Shown one piece after another: positions 1-6,384 of a DNA stretch of 8,110 nt. Origin of the DNA: an uncultured Campylobacter sp. (lineage in GTDB: Bacteria > Campylobacterota > Campylobacteria > Campylobacterales > Campylobacteraceae); NCBI RefSeq assembly GCF_937890585.1, contig NZ_CALACG010000338.1, positions 1-8,110 of the forward strand, written 5' to 3'. The notes under the pieces were generated by a model. It saw nothing but the letters and a program-made list of their open reading frames with translations. It did no database searches and had not been told where the DNA came from. The translations under genes and the position numbers were made by a program. Positions within the stretch are counted from its first letter, which is position 1. The number at the start of each line of letters is the position of its first letter.

Positions 1-22
1 GATATTTCTCATTTGAAAATTT

Positions 23-98
23 GTAGCAAGTGTACCTTTTTTTATCTATTTTTATAGCTTATGTACCTTTTTTTATCTATTTTTGTAGCAAGTGTACC
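23..98. repeat. 31-bp A/T-rich tandem repeat, about 2.4 copies
   Basis: Two near-identical 31-bp units lie head to tail, followed by a third partial copy. The shared core is TGTACC followed by a T-rich run and ATCTATTTTT, then RTAGC. TGTACC recurs at 31, 62 and 93, exactly 31 bp apart. The 14-mer GTAGCAAGTGTACC occurs at 23-36 and again at 85-98; the middle copy differs at a few positions. No reading frame passes through the array. Regularly spaced TGTAC-starting repeats are found at the ends of some transposons, such as the IS21 family, and as protein-binding arrays, but no transposase gene is visible here, so the role is unknown. Confidence 0.8.
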
Positions 99-148
99 CT
101 CAAAACGAAGGTTAGATTAATTATACTTTAAGATGAGAGCTATATGTA

Positions 149-330
149 ATGTTTAAAACAATTTTTGAGTATATATGCTATAAATTTTTCAAAGAGAAAG
201 TCCTTTAAAGGGTATAGACGCTAGTAATTTACCAAAAGAAAAGCTGTCTAGGCAAGAGTATATACACCAAAGTAGGGCAAAACGCTATACAAAAGCATTA
301 AATTTCTTACTAAATTTTTTGACGCTTTGA
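149..330 (+). pseudogene. Possible decayed small ORF, unrecognised
   Basis: This is the only coding-like signal in the 416 bases left of rpoD. An ATG at 149 opens a 19-codon frame ending at 208 (begins MFKTIFEYICYKFF). A second frame, open from 184 to a TGA at 328-330 with no start of its own, reads as a basic, Lys/Arg-rich peptide ending in KALNFLLNFLTL. A single frameshift in the run TTTTTCAAAGAGAAAG near 185-200 would fuse the two into one product of about 60 residues. I do not recognise the family. It may be the tail of a broken gene, or chance open frame in AT-rich DNA. The rest of 1-416 shows no gene, tRNA or other RNA that I can support. Confidence 0.25.
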
Positions 331-395
331 GTGTAAAAATAACATGATTATAGATTAGGATATAAATTTATCAATTTAAAGAGTTTAGGCGCAGA

Positions 396-424
396 TGCCC
401 AAAAGGGCAGGGCTTGTTAGCCCT
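396..424 (-). terminator. Stem-loops at the rpoD 3' end, possible weak terminator
   Basis: Two short inverted repeats overlap the end of rpoD. AGGGCT (409-414) pairs with AGCCCT (419-424) around a 4-base loop that contains part of the stop codon. TGCCC (396-400) pairs with GGGCA (405-409) around AAAA. They share base 409, so they would compete or stack. On the transcribed minus strand no long U-tract follows, so intrinsic termination here is uncertain. Confidence 0.35.
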
Positions 425-2270
425 CGATGTAGTTTTTGAGTTTTCTACCAACTTTTGGATGTTTTAGTTTTTTGATGGCTGAGCTTTCTATCTGGCGGAC
501 ACGCTCACGAGTGACGTTTAGTGCCTTGCCGATCTCTTCAAGTGTGCGGTCGCTCTCATCTTCAAGCAAGCCAAATCTCATGGAAATAACCGCCTTTTCG
601 CGCTCATTTAGCTGCGAGAGCACATCGTCGATCTGCTCTCTAAGGTCACTTTTTAAAATTTGATCTATCGGTGATAGAGAAGTTTTGTCTTCAACAAAAT
701 CTCCAAATTTACCGTCCTCTTCGTTTGCGATCGGAGCTTCAAGGCTGATAGGCTCTTTTGTGATCTTTATCACCTGTTTTACCTTATCAACGCTTAGTCC
801 GACCTCTTTTGCGATGACGCTTACGTCAGGCTCTTTTCCCTCTTCTTGGAGGTATTTTCGGTTGATTTTGTTGATACGATTGATCGTCTCTATCATGTGG
901 ATAGGTATCCTAATCGTCCTTGCCTGATCGGCGATCGCACGCGAGATAGCCTGGCGGATCCACCATGTGGCGTAGGTTGAAAATTTATAGCCTTTTCTAT
1001 ATTCAAATTTATCAACCGCCTTCATAAGGCCGATGTTGCCCTCTTGGATGAGATCTAAAAACGGCAAGCCCCTGTTTGTATAGCGTTTCGCGATACTTAC
1101 GACTAGACGGAGGTTTGACTTGGCCATTCTAGCTTTTGCTTCGTCTGAAATTTTCTTTCCACGTTTGATCTGCTCTAAAATTTCTTTTAGTCTTGCTGGC
1201 TCAAGGTCAAAGCCTTGTTTGCTCGCCTCTTTTGTCGTAAAAAGTTTTTTGATCTCGACGTATGTTGAGACCATCGTAGCCTCTGGCACGCGAGCTGCGA
1301 TCTCTTCTTTGCTAAGCTTGATGATATCTTTTAATATGCTTTTGTGATTTTTCTTAAGCTCGTCACTAAACATCGGTAAGCGATACTCCAAGCGTTTTAG
1401 CTCTCTGTCAAATTCATCGTCGCTTTTTAGTGCTGTCTCCATTGATTTTACGATCTCGCTAATTAGCTTACTTGTTGGGCCAAGGTCCATCAGCTTCTCT
1501 TTTAAAATTTTCTTTTTAAACGCAAGCGTCATCTTTGAAGCTGTGTCGTCGCTTTCTACTTTATCTTGCTTGTTCGCGGTCTTTAGCCACTCTTTTTTAG
1601 CCTTTTCAAGGGCTTTAAAGCTCTCTATAACTTTTTCTGCGCGCTTGTCGTTTTTGGCTGATTTTTTAGGAGCTTCGTTCTCTTCGTTCTCCTCGTCCTC
1701 TTCATCTATATCCTCTTCGCCATCTTCGTTTTCATTTTCGCTCTCATCTTCAAAGCTTTTAAAAAGCTCTTTTACACGGCGTTCTCTATTGATGAGCGGC
1801 TCTTTGTAATCAAGTATGAAATCGATCAAAAACGGCACCGAACAAAATGCGTCGATGATGATATCTTCGCCAAGCTCAATCCTCTTGCTGATCTCCACCT
1901 CCTCTTCTTTTGTAAGAAGTGCGATCTGACCCATCTCTCTTAGATACATCCTTACTGGACTATCTGATCTTGACCACTCTAAAAGGTCGCTCTCACTTGA
2001 AAGATCGAGGTCCTCGTCGATATCTTGATCACTTTTTTGAGCATTTTCTTGACGTTTTTTGGCGTCAGCTAAATTTCTAAGCTTTGCAGCTTCAGCAGAT
2101 GTGATGAGCTGAACTTTGTTTGTTTTTGCTAGTTGTTCTATCTTTTTTACTACCGTAGCCGTCGGAGCTTTGTCTAATAATTTTACTAATTTTTCGTATG
2201 TCAAAAAGCCTTTTGCATTTTCAACAAAAAGCTCTTCTATCTGAGAAAAAGAGTCTTTTGCGGCGCTCAT
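417..2270 (-). CDS. rpoD: RNA polymerase sigma factor RpoD (sigma70), housekeeping
   Basis: Primary sigma factor that directs core RNA polymerase to housekeeping promoters. I choose the ATG at 2268-2270 (protein starts [10 protein letters not shown], 617 aa) because AAGGA lies 7 bases upstream; an in-frame ATG at 2292-2294 would add eight residues but lacks a clear ribosome binding site. Visible parts: N-terminal region 1.1-like segment (about 1-75); region 1.2 with [12 protein letters not shown] near 103-114; a non-conserved segment with a very acidic Glu/Asp-rich run (about 173-199); region 2 (about 378-457) with [17 protein letters not shown] and the -10-binding segment [12 protein letters not shown]; region 3 (about 462-522); and region 4 with the helix-turn-helix [19 protein letters not shown] near 577-595. 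It looks full length and intact, and is transcribed divergently from the flagellar rod genes. Confidence 0.97.
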   Translation of the reverse strand: MSAAKDSFSQIEELFVENAKGFLTYEKLVKLLDKAPTATVVKKIEQLAKTNKVQLITSAEAAKLRNLADAKKRQENAQKSDQDIDEDLDLSSESDLLEWSRSDSPVRMYLREMGQIALLTKEEEVEISKRIELGEDIIIDAFCSVPFLIDFILDYKEPLINRERRVKELFKSFEDESENENEDGEEDIDEEDEENEENEAPKKSAKNDKRAEKVIESFKALEKAKKEWLKTANKQDKVESDDTASKMTLAFKKKILKEKLMDLGPTSKLISEIVKSMETALKSDDEFDRELKRLEYRLPMFSDELKKNHKSILKDIIKLSKEEIAARVPEATMVSTYVEIKKLFTTKEASKQGFDLEPARLKEILEQIKRGKKISDEAKARMAKSNLRLVVSIAKRYTNRGLPFLDLIQEGNIGLMKAVDKFEYRKGYKFSTYATWWIRQAISRAIADQARTIRIPIHMIETINRINKINRKYLQEEGKEPDVSVIAKEVGLSVDKVKQVIKITKEPISLEAPIANEEDGKFGDFVEDKTSLSPIDQILKSDLREQIDDVLSQLNEREKAVISMRFGLLEDESDRTLEEIGKALNVTRERVRQIESSAIKKLKHPKVGRKLKNYIEG

Positions 2271-2325
2271 AAATTTCCTTTCAAATCGTATCATTGTGAT
2301 TTAAGTGTTGGTTAAAAGAAAGTGG

Positions 2326-2331
2326 ATTATA
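2326..2331 (-). promoter_or_regulatory. Sigma70 -10 box of rpoD
   Basis: On the minus strand the sequence reads GGGTATAATCC, a perfect TATAAT preceded by a T/A-rich stretch with no obvious -35 box. Campylobacter sigma70 promoters usually have this form, relying on a strong -10 and periodic upstream A/T tracts. A start about 7 bases downstream would give rpoD a leader of roughly 50 bases. The leader contains AAGGA just before the chosen ATG. Confidence 0.7.
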
Positions 2332-2364
2332 CCCAAAATTTTTTAAAAGTGTATAAAAAGAAAG

Positions 2365-2382
2365 TTGGAACGATGATTGCTT
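2365..2382 (+). promoter_or_regulatory. Sigma54 (RpoN) promoter of the flgF-flgG genes
   Basis: TTGGAAC-GATGA-TTGCTT matches the sigma54 -24/-12 consensus. The invariant GG (2367-2368) and GC (2379-2380) are separated by exactly 10 bases. Transcription would start near 2391, leaving a leader of about 30 bases before the ATG at 2420, with AGGA at 2410-2413. In Campylobacter, rod, hook and ring genes are known RpoN/FlgR-controlled class 2 flagellar genes, which agrees with the gene downstream. No FlgR binding site can be identified by eye. Confidence 0.88.
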
Positions 2383-2419
2383 AGTAGCTATAAAAATCAA
2401 ATTTTGATTAGGAAAATTT

Positions 2420-3229
2420 ATGCAAAATGGTTATTATCAAGCCACTGCTGGCATGGTAACGCAGTTTAACAGACTAAATGTCATCTCAAACAACCTTGCA
2501 AATGTAAATACGATCGGCTACAAACGAAACGACGTAGTCATCGGCGACTTTGCGAGAATTTTTAAAGAGACGCAAGATGAGCTTCCGCTTAAAAATCATA
2601 CAAAAGACGGAGCTAAATTTCTAAATAGAACGCTTGATCGTGTGCCACAAGTGAGCGAAGAATACACCGATTTTAGTGCTGGTGGCTTTAAATACAGCTC
2701 AAACACGCTTGACTTTGCGATAAAAAGAGACGATGCCTTTTTCTTAGTCGATACTCCAAATGGCGTAAAACTAAGCAAAAATGGCTCTTTTAGCCTTGAC
2801 GCGGATGGCTACATCGTCACAAAAGAGGGTTATAGGGTACTACCAAGTGGCTATGAAGCGCAAAATCCAGGTCAAAGAGGCATCCAAGTGCCACAAGGCG
2901 AGGTGCTAACCGTTGATAAAAATGGAAATTTATACTCAAATAACAATCAATTTTCTAAATTTTACATCGCTCAGCCAAGAGAGATAAGAGACCTTAAAAA
3001 GGTTGGCGACAACCTCTTTGAAACGAGAAATTTTAACGACATAACCGAGCTTGACGAGGCTGACAGCGTGATGCAAGGCTACGCTCAAATGTCAAATGTA
3101 AATCCAGTCTTAGAAATGGTGGGTCTTATAGAAACCCAGCGCTTAGTTGATATGTATCAAAAGGTTATGACAAGCCACATGACTGACCTTAACCAAGATG
3201 CTGTTCAAAAACTAGCCCTAAAAGCTTAA
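2420..3229 (+). CDS. flgF: Flagellar basal-body rod protein FlgF (FlgG2 type)
   Basis: A rod subunit of the flagellar basal body, exported by the flagellar type III system and assembled into the rod that crosses the periplasm. The N-terminus carries the rod/hook signature: a helix followed by NVISNNLANVNTIGYKRN (about 20-37), as in the Flg_bb_rod family. The centre has the FlgE/F/G-type beta module with LDFAIKRDDAFFLV and LSKNGSFSLDADGYIV (about 97-133). The C-terminal helix has QGYAQMSNVNPVLEMVGLIE and TQRLVDMYQKVM (about 219-250), typical of axial proteins. At 269 aa it has the usual length and no signal peptide, as expected. AGGA lies 6 bases before the ATG. It is followed 15 bases later by flgG. 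Campylobacter annotations call this paralogue either flgF or flgG2. Confidence 0.93.
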   Translation: MQNGYYQATAGMVTQFNRLNVISNNLANVNTIGYKRNDVVIGDFARIFKETQDELPLKNHTKDGAKFLNRTLDRVPQVSEEYTDFSAGGFKYSSNTLDFAIKRDDAFFLVDTPNGVKLSKNGSFSLDADGYIVTKEGYRVLPSGYEAQNPGQRGIQVPQGEVLTVDKNGNLYSNNNQFSKFYIAQPREIRDLKKVGDNLFETRNFNDITELDEADSVMQGYAQMSNVNPVLEMVGLIETQRLVDMYQKVMTSHMTDLNQDAVQKLALKA

Positions 3230-3244
3230 TAAAAGGATAAAACT

Positions 3245-4033
3245 ATGATGAGATCACTTTACACTGCGGCCACTGGCATGATCGCCGAGCAGACGCAGAT
3301 AGACGTAACCTCACACAACATCGCAAACGTAAATACCTATGGATATAAGAAAAATAGAGCTGAATTTGCCGATCTTATGTATCAAGTCATGGAGTACGCA
3401 GGCACGGCGACAAGCCAGACTACCACAAGCCCGACAGGCATCGAAGTAGGCCTTGGCGTGCGCCCAACAGCGATAAATAAAATTTTCTCTCAGGGCTATT
3501 TTAAAGAGACTAGCAACAACCTAGATATGGTCATAGCTGGCAACGGCTTTTTTCAAATTCAACTCCCTGATGGCACGACGGCTTATACTAGAAACGGCGC
3601 ATTTAAGCTTGATGCAAACGGCACGATCGTAAATAGCGACGGCTACCAGCTCATCCCTCAGATCACTGTCCCTGCAAATGCGACGCAAATTTCAATAGGC
3701 ACAGACGGTACCGTCTCAGTGCTTCAAGCTGGCGAAACCGACATGGCTCAGATAGGTCAGATCGAGCTAGCAAATTTCATAAACCCAGCCGGTCTTCACT
3801 CGATGGGAGATAACAACTACCTTCAAACAAGCGCTAGTGGCGACGTGGTGGTAGGTGTAGCAGGCCTTGACGGACTTGGCACCATTAGACAAGGCTTTGT
3901 CGAGATGAGTAACGTGCAACTTGTTGAAGAGATGACTGATCTTATCACTGGTCAGCGCGCATACGAGGCAAACTCAAAGGCGATAACTACGAGTGATTCG
4001 ATGTTAGAGATAGTAAATGGACTTAAAAGGTAG
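3245..4033 (+). CDS. flgG: Flagellar distal rod protein FlgG
   Basis: The distal rod protein that joins the rod to the hook through the P and L rings. N-terminal axial motif MIAEQTQIDVTSHNIANVNT followed by YGYKKNRAEF (about 12-41). Rod-specific central part: GIEVGLGVRPTAINKIFSQG (about 65-84), then LDMVIAGNGFFQIQLPDGT and YTRNGAFKLDANG (about 93-126). C-terminal axial helix with QGFVEMSNVQLVEEMTDLI and TGQRAYEANSKAI (about 216-247), a strong FlgG signature. The length of 262 aa is standard. AAGGA at 3233-3237 precedes the start; ATGATG allows initiation at 3245 or 3248. It is co-transcribed with flgF from the sigma54 promoter, and the two proteins are paralogues arranged in assembly order. 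Confidence 0.96.
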   Translation: MMRSLYTAATGMIAEQTQIDVTSHNIANVNTYGYKKNRAEFADLMYQVMEYAGTATSQTTTSPTGIEVGLGVRPTAINKIFSQGYFKETSNNLDMVIAGNGFFQIQLPDGTTAYTRNGAFKLDANGTIVNSDGYQLIPQITVPANATQISIGTDGTVSVLQAGETDMAQIGQIELANFINPAGLHSMGDNNYLQTSASGDVVVGVAGLDGLGTIRQGFVEMSNVQLVEEMTDLITGQRAYEANSKAITTSDSMLEIVNGLKR

Positions 4034-4038
4034 GTAAT

Positions 4039-4152
4039 ATGGACGCGACTTTGGCTATTGTTGGACTTATACTCGTTGCTTTTACGCTTGATGTTTTTTA
4101 CTTTTCACATAAGACCCCAAAGAGCAAGGGTCCAAAAGGGCAGGTGCATTAA
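4039..4152 (+). CDS. Small single-pass membrane peptide, 37 aa, unknown function
   Basis: A short ORF begins five bases after the flgG stop codon, with AGGTAGGT just upstream as a possible ribosome binding site, so it would be transcribed and perhaps translationally coupled with flgG. The product has one hydrophobic stretch, LAIVGLILVAFTLDVFYF (about 5-22), followed by a basic, Lys/Gly/Pro-rich tail (HKTPKSKGPKGQVH). This suggests a membrane-anchored peptide with its positive end in the cytoplasm. Its stop lies only two bases before the convergent Sel1 remnant. I do not recognise a family. Its position right behind the rod genes makes a flagellar or envelope role conceivable, but that is inference. 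It could also be a chance ORF. Confidence 0.5.
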   Translation: MDATLAIVGLILVAFTLDVFYFSHKTPKSKGPKGQVH

Positions 4153-4154
4153 AT

Positions 4155-4307
4155 TTATAGAGCATTGTAAATTTGGCAGTCTTCGTCGTTGCCTAGCTCG
4201 CAGGACTTGCCAAAGTACTTTTTGGCTAAATTTTTATTGAATTGGGTGACTTGCATTTGAAATAATATAAACAAACTGATATAAGGTTGGTTAAAATCCT
4301 TGTTCAT
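4155..4307 (-). pseudogene. Sel1/Hcp Cys-rich repeat remnant
   Basis: A 50-codon frame (ATG at 4305-4307; alternative ATG at 4254-4256 giving 33 codons) ends in AKKYFGKSCELGNDEDC and QIYNAL. The pair of cysteines seven residues apart after an A-x-x-YF segment is the signature of Sel1-like repeats of the Helicobacter/Campylobacter cysteine-rich (Hcp) proteins, which are periplasmic or secreted. Only one repeat is left, there is no signal peptide, and the first 17 codons overlap the end of the neighbouring ORF in another frame. It is probably the tail of a duplicated or decayed Hcp-like gene; a genuine tiny protein is less likely. Confidence 0.5.
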
Positions 4308-4587
4308 TTAAGCTTTTGTATAAGTCGCAACCGCCTTGTAAGCCCAAGTCACAAGCTCTACCAAAATATTCTTTAGATGTTATTTCATCAACTTTCTCAA
4401 TAGGTACTCTGTCATGAATCACCTTGCTTCTATCATCAAATAGCACTGTTGAAATATATGCACTCTCTTCTGTATCCTTTTGCTTTTTAATCATTGAATT
4501 GAATCCACCTATAGTATCTGCTTCCAATCCGCTCATCGATCCACTTCTGTCCAAAATATAAACTATTTCTGTTAATGTCTTTTTCAT
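4291..4587 (-). pseudogene. Hybrid ORF: truncated VWA domain fused to a Sel1/Hcp repeat tail
   Basis: The 98-residue product has two unrelated halves. Residues 1-69 are the start of a von Willebrand factor A domain: EIVYILDRSGSMSGLEADTI carries the MIDAS motif DxSxS, followed by the core strand STVLFDDRSKVIHDRVP. VWA proteins of this Firmicutes group are usually about 200 aa and continue with a TAL-type MIDAS threonine, which is missing here. From about residue 73 the sequence becomes EYFGRACDLGLQGGCDLY, a Campylobacter/Helicobacter-type Sel1 repeat with C-x7-C. The start is well supported by AAGGAG seven bases before the ATG. The switch lies at about 4361-4380. This is most simply explained as an artificial join of two genes, both truncated. 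It is not a complete VWA protein. Confidence 0.75.
4361..4380. other. Probable junction between two source genomes
   Basis: Genes to the left are Campylobacter-like and genes to the right are Firmicutes-like, and the change falls inside one reading frame at minus-strand codons for about TSKEYFG. Both parent families may carry a K-E-Y-F-like segment at this point, so a few bases of shared sequence (around GAATATTTT) could have guided the join. No insertion sequence, att site, tRNA or inverted repeat borders the switch, which argues against ordinary integration. The exact base cannot be fixed without parental sequences. Confidence 0.7.
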
Positions 4588-4634
4588 AAGATTTCTCCTT
4601 CAAATTTGTTTTGTAGTCTTATGATACATCAATC

Positions 4635-4668
4635 AAAAGAAAAAAGGTCAACCCTAAGGCGACCTTTT
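4635..4668 (-). terminator. Rho-independent terminator of the macro-domain gene
   Basis: On the minus strand AAAAGGTC (4661-4668) pairs perfectly with GACCTTTT (4642-4649) across an 11-base loop and is followed by a T-rich tract continuing to about 4635. It begins only four bases after the stop codon of the macro-domain gene, so it should end that transcript and separate it from the VWA gene downstream. A TTGACC/TATCAT pair with a long 19-base spacer, overlapping the terminator, could start the VWA transcript, but this is weak. Confidence 0.8.
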
Positions 4669-4672
4669 ACAT

Positions 4673-5794
4673 TTAACTTGAAAGCGGTTCCAATCCAAAG
4701 TCAAAGAGCACAATATCTATTTTTATTACATTGTAATCTTCATTCCTGATAAAGTATTCCACCACCTTGTCGGTCTGTGAAATAGGTGAAAGTGCATATC
4801 CTGCAATTCTTAAAAAGTCCACAGTCTCATCAATATTCAATCTAAGTCCGACTGCAAGTGCCAGTACTTTCTCTTTTGAAGGCTTTACCTTTCCCTTTAG
4901 AAGCTTTGAAAAATACTGCTTTGATATATTTGAAGTTGCGTAAACCTCGGAGTTTTTCAATCCCTTCTTGTTTATAAGTTGCTGTAAATGTTTTTCAAAA
5001 GATTCAGTATATATCTTCTTTAATGCATCCTCCAGTGATTCGGAAATATTCTCAGGCTTCCTCTTTCTCAAGAAATTCGGTATGTTTAAAGGTGAAGGTA
5101 TATACTCCTGTTGAAGTTCGCTTACTTCTGTTTCTCTTGCATTCCAATCCTGATATGGAGGCTCTTTGTAACCAAAATATTCCTCATCATCTTCATTGTG
5201 ATAATCATCTTCATATGTGTCGTAATCTTCATCTACCGGCAGATGCTCTGTAGCATTGGCCGCCGCTACATAGTCATCATCTATAAACTCTATAACTTTA
5301 TCCACCAGAATACCGGAAACCCGTACCGCATCACTTCCGAAAACCACAAGAAATATTTCTATTTCATACTCTTTTAAAAATTCCGTGAAGGCTTCTACAG
5401 CTATAACTACACCGATTTCTTCCGGAAATCTGTATGTACCTGTTGCAAGCAAAGGAAATGCAATAGATTTGCAATTATTTTCAACTGCCATATGCAACGC
5501 TTTGTCATAGCACTGCCTAAGTATAGTAAGTTCGTTACTTCTTCCGTCCTTCCAAACAGGACCGCTTACATGAATAATGTATTTGGCATCAAGATTGAAT
5601 GCAGGTGTAATACCGACATCCCCCGGATATAAATTTCCAAGCTTTCTTCGCTCCTCTAAAAGCTCTTTGCTTCCTGCCGCATTATATATGGCAGTCTCAA
5701 CTCCACGTCCTATAAAACTGTAAGGATTTACTGTATTTACAATGGCATCCGCTTTTACATTAGTAATATCATTTCTTATAATCTTAAAAGGCAC
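4673..5794 (-). CDS. Macro-domain protein with C-terminal HTH-like region
   Basis: N-terminal macro domain (about 1-165), a fold that binds ADP-ribose and often removes it from proteins or nucleic acids. Visible macro motifs: NDI with the adenine-contacting Asp9; AIVNTVNPY with Asn20 and Asn23; the loop IGRGVETAIYNAAG (28-41); PGDVGITPAFNL and YIIHVSGPVW (57-81); and FPLLATGTYRFP (113-124). A very acidic linker (about 188-206) follows. The C-terminal part (about 255-373) contains SNISKQYFSKLLKGKVKPSK, which looks like a helix-turn-helix or winged helical segment, plus a conserved-looking tail. Translation starts at GTG, six bases after a strong GGAGGT; no better in-frame ATG exists. At 373 aa it looks complete. 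The order macro then VWA suggests a paired function. The substrate cannot be told from sequence, and the HTH call is inference. Confidence 0.82.
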   Translation of the reverse strand: MPFKIIRNDITNVKADAIVNTVNPYSFIGRGVETAIYNAAGSKELLEERRKLGNLYPGDVGITPAFNLDAKYIIHVSGPVWKDGRSNELTILRQCYDKALHMAVENNCKSIAFPLLATGTYRFPEEIGVVIAVEAFTEFLKEYEIEIFLVVFGSDAVRVSGILVDKVIEFIDDDYVAAANATEHLPVDEDYDTYEDDYHNEDDEEYFGYKEPPYQDWNARETEVSELQQEYIPSPLNIPNFLRKRKPENISESLEDALKKIYTESFEKHLQQLINKKGLKNSEVYATSNISKQYFSKLLKGKVKPSKEKVLALAVGLRLNIDETVDFLRIAGYALSPISQTDKVVEYFIRNEDYNVIKIDIVLFDFGLEPLSS

Positions 5795-5822
5795 TATACT
5801 ACCTCCATTTATTTATATCCCA

Positions 5823-5851
5823 ATTATATACTAATCTATCCGCTTATTCCA
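5823..5851 (-). promoter_or_regulatory. Possible sigma-A promoter of the macro-domain gene
   Basis: On the minus strand a perfect -10 TATAAT (5823-5828) lies 17 bases from a poor -35-like TGGAAT (5846-5851). The start would fall about 20 bases before the GGAGGT ribosome binding site at 5801-5806. The good -10 and correct spacing support it, but the weak -35 leaves doubt, and no terminator separates this gene from the flavin-binding gene upstream, so read-through is also possible. Confidence 0.5.
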
Positions 5852-5867
5852 CATATATAAAGCCTTT

Positions 5868-6347
5868 TTACTTTTCATGCACCAGTTTACCGGTCATATG
5901 GTCAATACTCATTACATACATTTTCACTCTGCTGCCTGCGCTTTCAATTTCCTTTTCAATGGATTCCGGACTTGGATAAAATCTTTTAGCAAGTCTCCTC
6001 AGCTGCTCATATATCTTTTCCTTGTCTCTCATTTCTTCTACATACCCCAGACATACAACACTTTTGAATGTATTTGCCCAGTCTCCCTCTTCTATATGAC
6101 CCTCATCTGTAGTTGTAAAACATACCTTGTTATCCTTTCCCAAAAGATCTACCTTAAGCCCTTGCAGTGCACCATGAAAATATATTCTACCGTCAGTTTC
6201 ATCAAAATATTGATTTATCGTAACAGCATAAGAATATCCGTTCTCACCATTCATAGCTATAACTCCTCTTGGTGCACTCCTTAGTATTTCAACGCACTCC
6301 TCTTTTGACAGCAGCTGTTTAAATCTTCTCATTGCTCTAAATTCCAT
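5868..6347 (-). CDS. Pyridoxamine 5'-phosphate oxidase-like flavin-binding protein (NimA-like)
   Basis: A split-barrel protein of the PNPOx-like/FMN-binding superfamily, most like the small NimA-type group. The opening FRAMRRFKQLLSKEECVEIL, the strand GVIAMNGENGYSYAVTINQY (28-47), and IYFHGALQGLKVDLL followed by KVCFTTT (55-80) match the usual order in that group; the FHGA-x-x-G-x-K segment corresponds to the cofactor-phosphate-binding region. At 159 aa it has family length. GGAG lies five bases before the ATG. Members of this group reduce small substrates with FMN or bind haem-like cofactors, and some confer nitroimidazole resistance, but most are uncharacterised, so resistance must not be assumed. 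It is on the same strand as the macro gene (73-base gap) and could be co-transcribed. Confidence 0.85.
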   Translation of the reverse strand: MEFRAMRRFKQLLSKEECVEILRSAPRGVIAMNGENGYSYAVTINQYFDETDGRIYFHGALQGLKVDLLGKDNKVCFTTTDEGHIEEGDWANTFKSVVCLGYVEEMRDKEKIYEQLRRLAKRFYPSPESIEKEIESAGSRVKMYVMSIDHMTGKLVHEK

Positions 6348-6384
6348 CTTATCTCCATTAAATTTTAAATATTCTAACTCATAA

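Noticed and set aside
23..98. CRISPR array
   Set aside because: Units abut with no unique spacers, and the repeat is not palindromic or like known Campylobacter CRISPR repeats.
1543..1809. Plus-strand Ser/Phe-rich ORF
   Set aside because: Antisense shadow of the acidic Glu/Asp-rich segment of rpoD; the serine runs simply mirror GAA/GAG codons.
4113..4132. Hairpin GACCC/GGGTC as terminator of the flg genes
   Set aside because: Only 5 bp of stem, 10-base loop, no U-tract, and it lies inside the small ORF.
4058..4240. 60-aa plus-strand ORF after flgG
   Set aside because: Overlaps the better-placed 37-codon membrane ORF in another frame and runs antisense through the Sel1 remnant; composition is not protein-like.
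5111..5377. Plus-strand ORF rich in Ile/Phe that looks like a membrane protein
   Set aside because: Antisense to the acidic linker of the macro-domain gene; the hydrophobicity is a by-product of Asp/Glu codons.
5868..6347. Calling this gene a nim nitroimidazole-resistance determinant
   Set aside because: Only general NimA-like family features are visible; most such proteins have no shown link to resistance.
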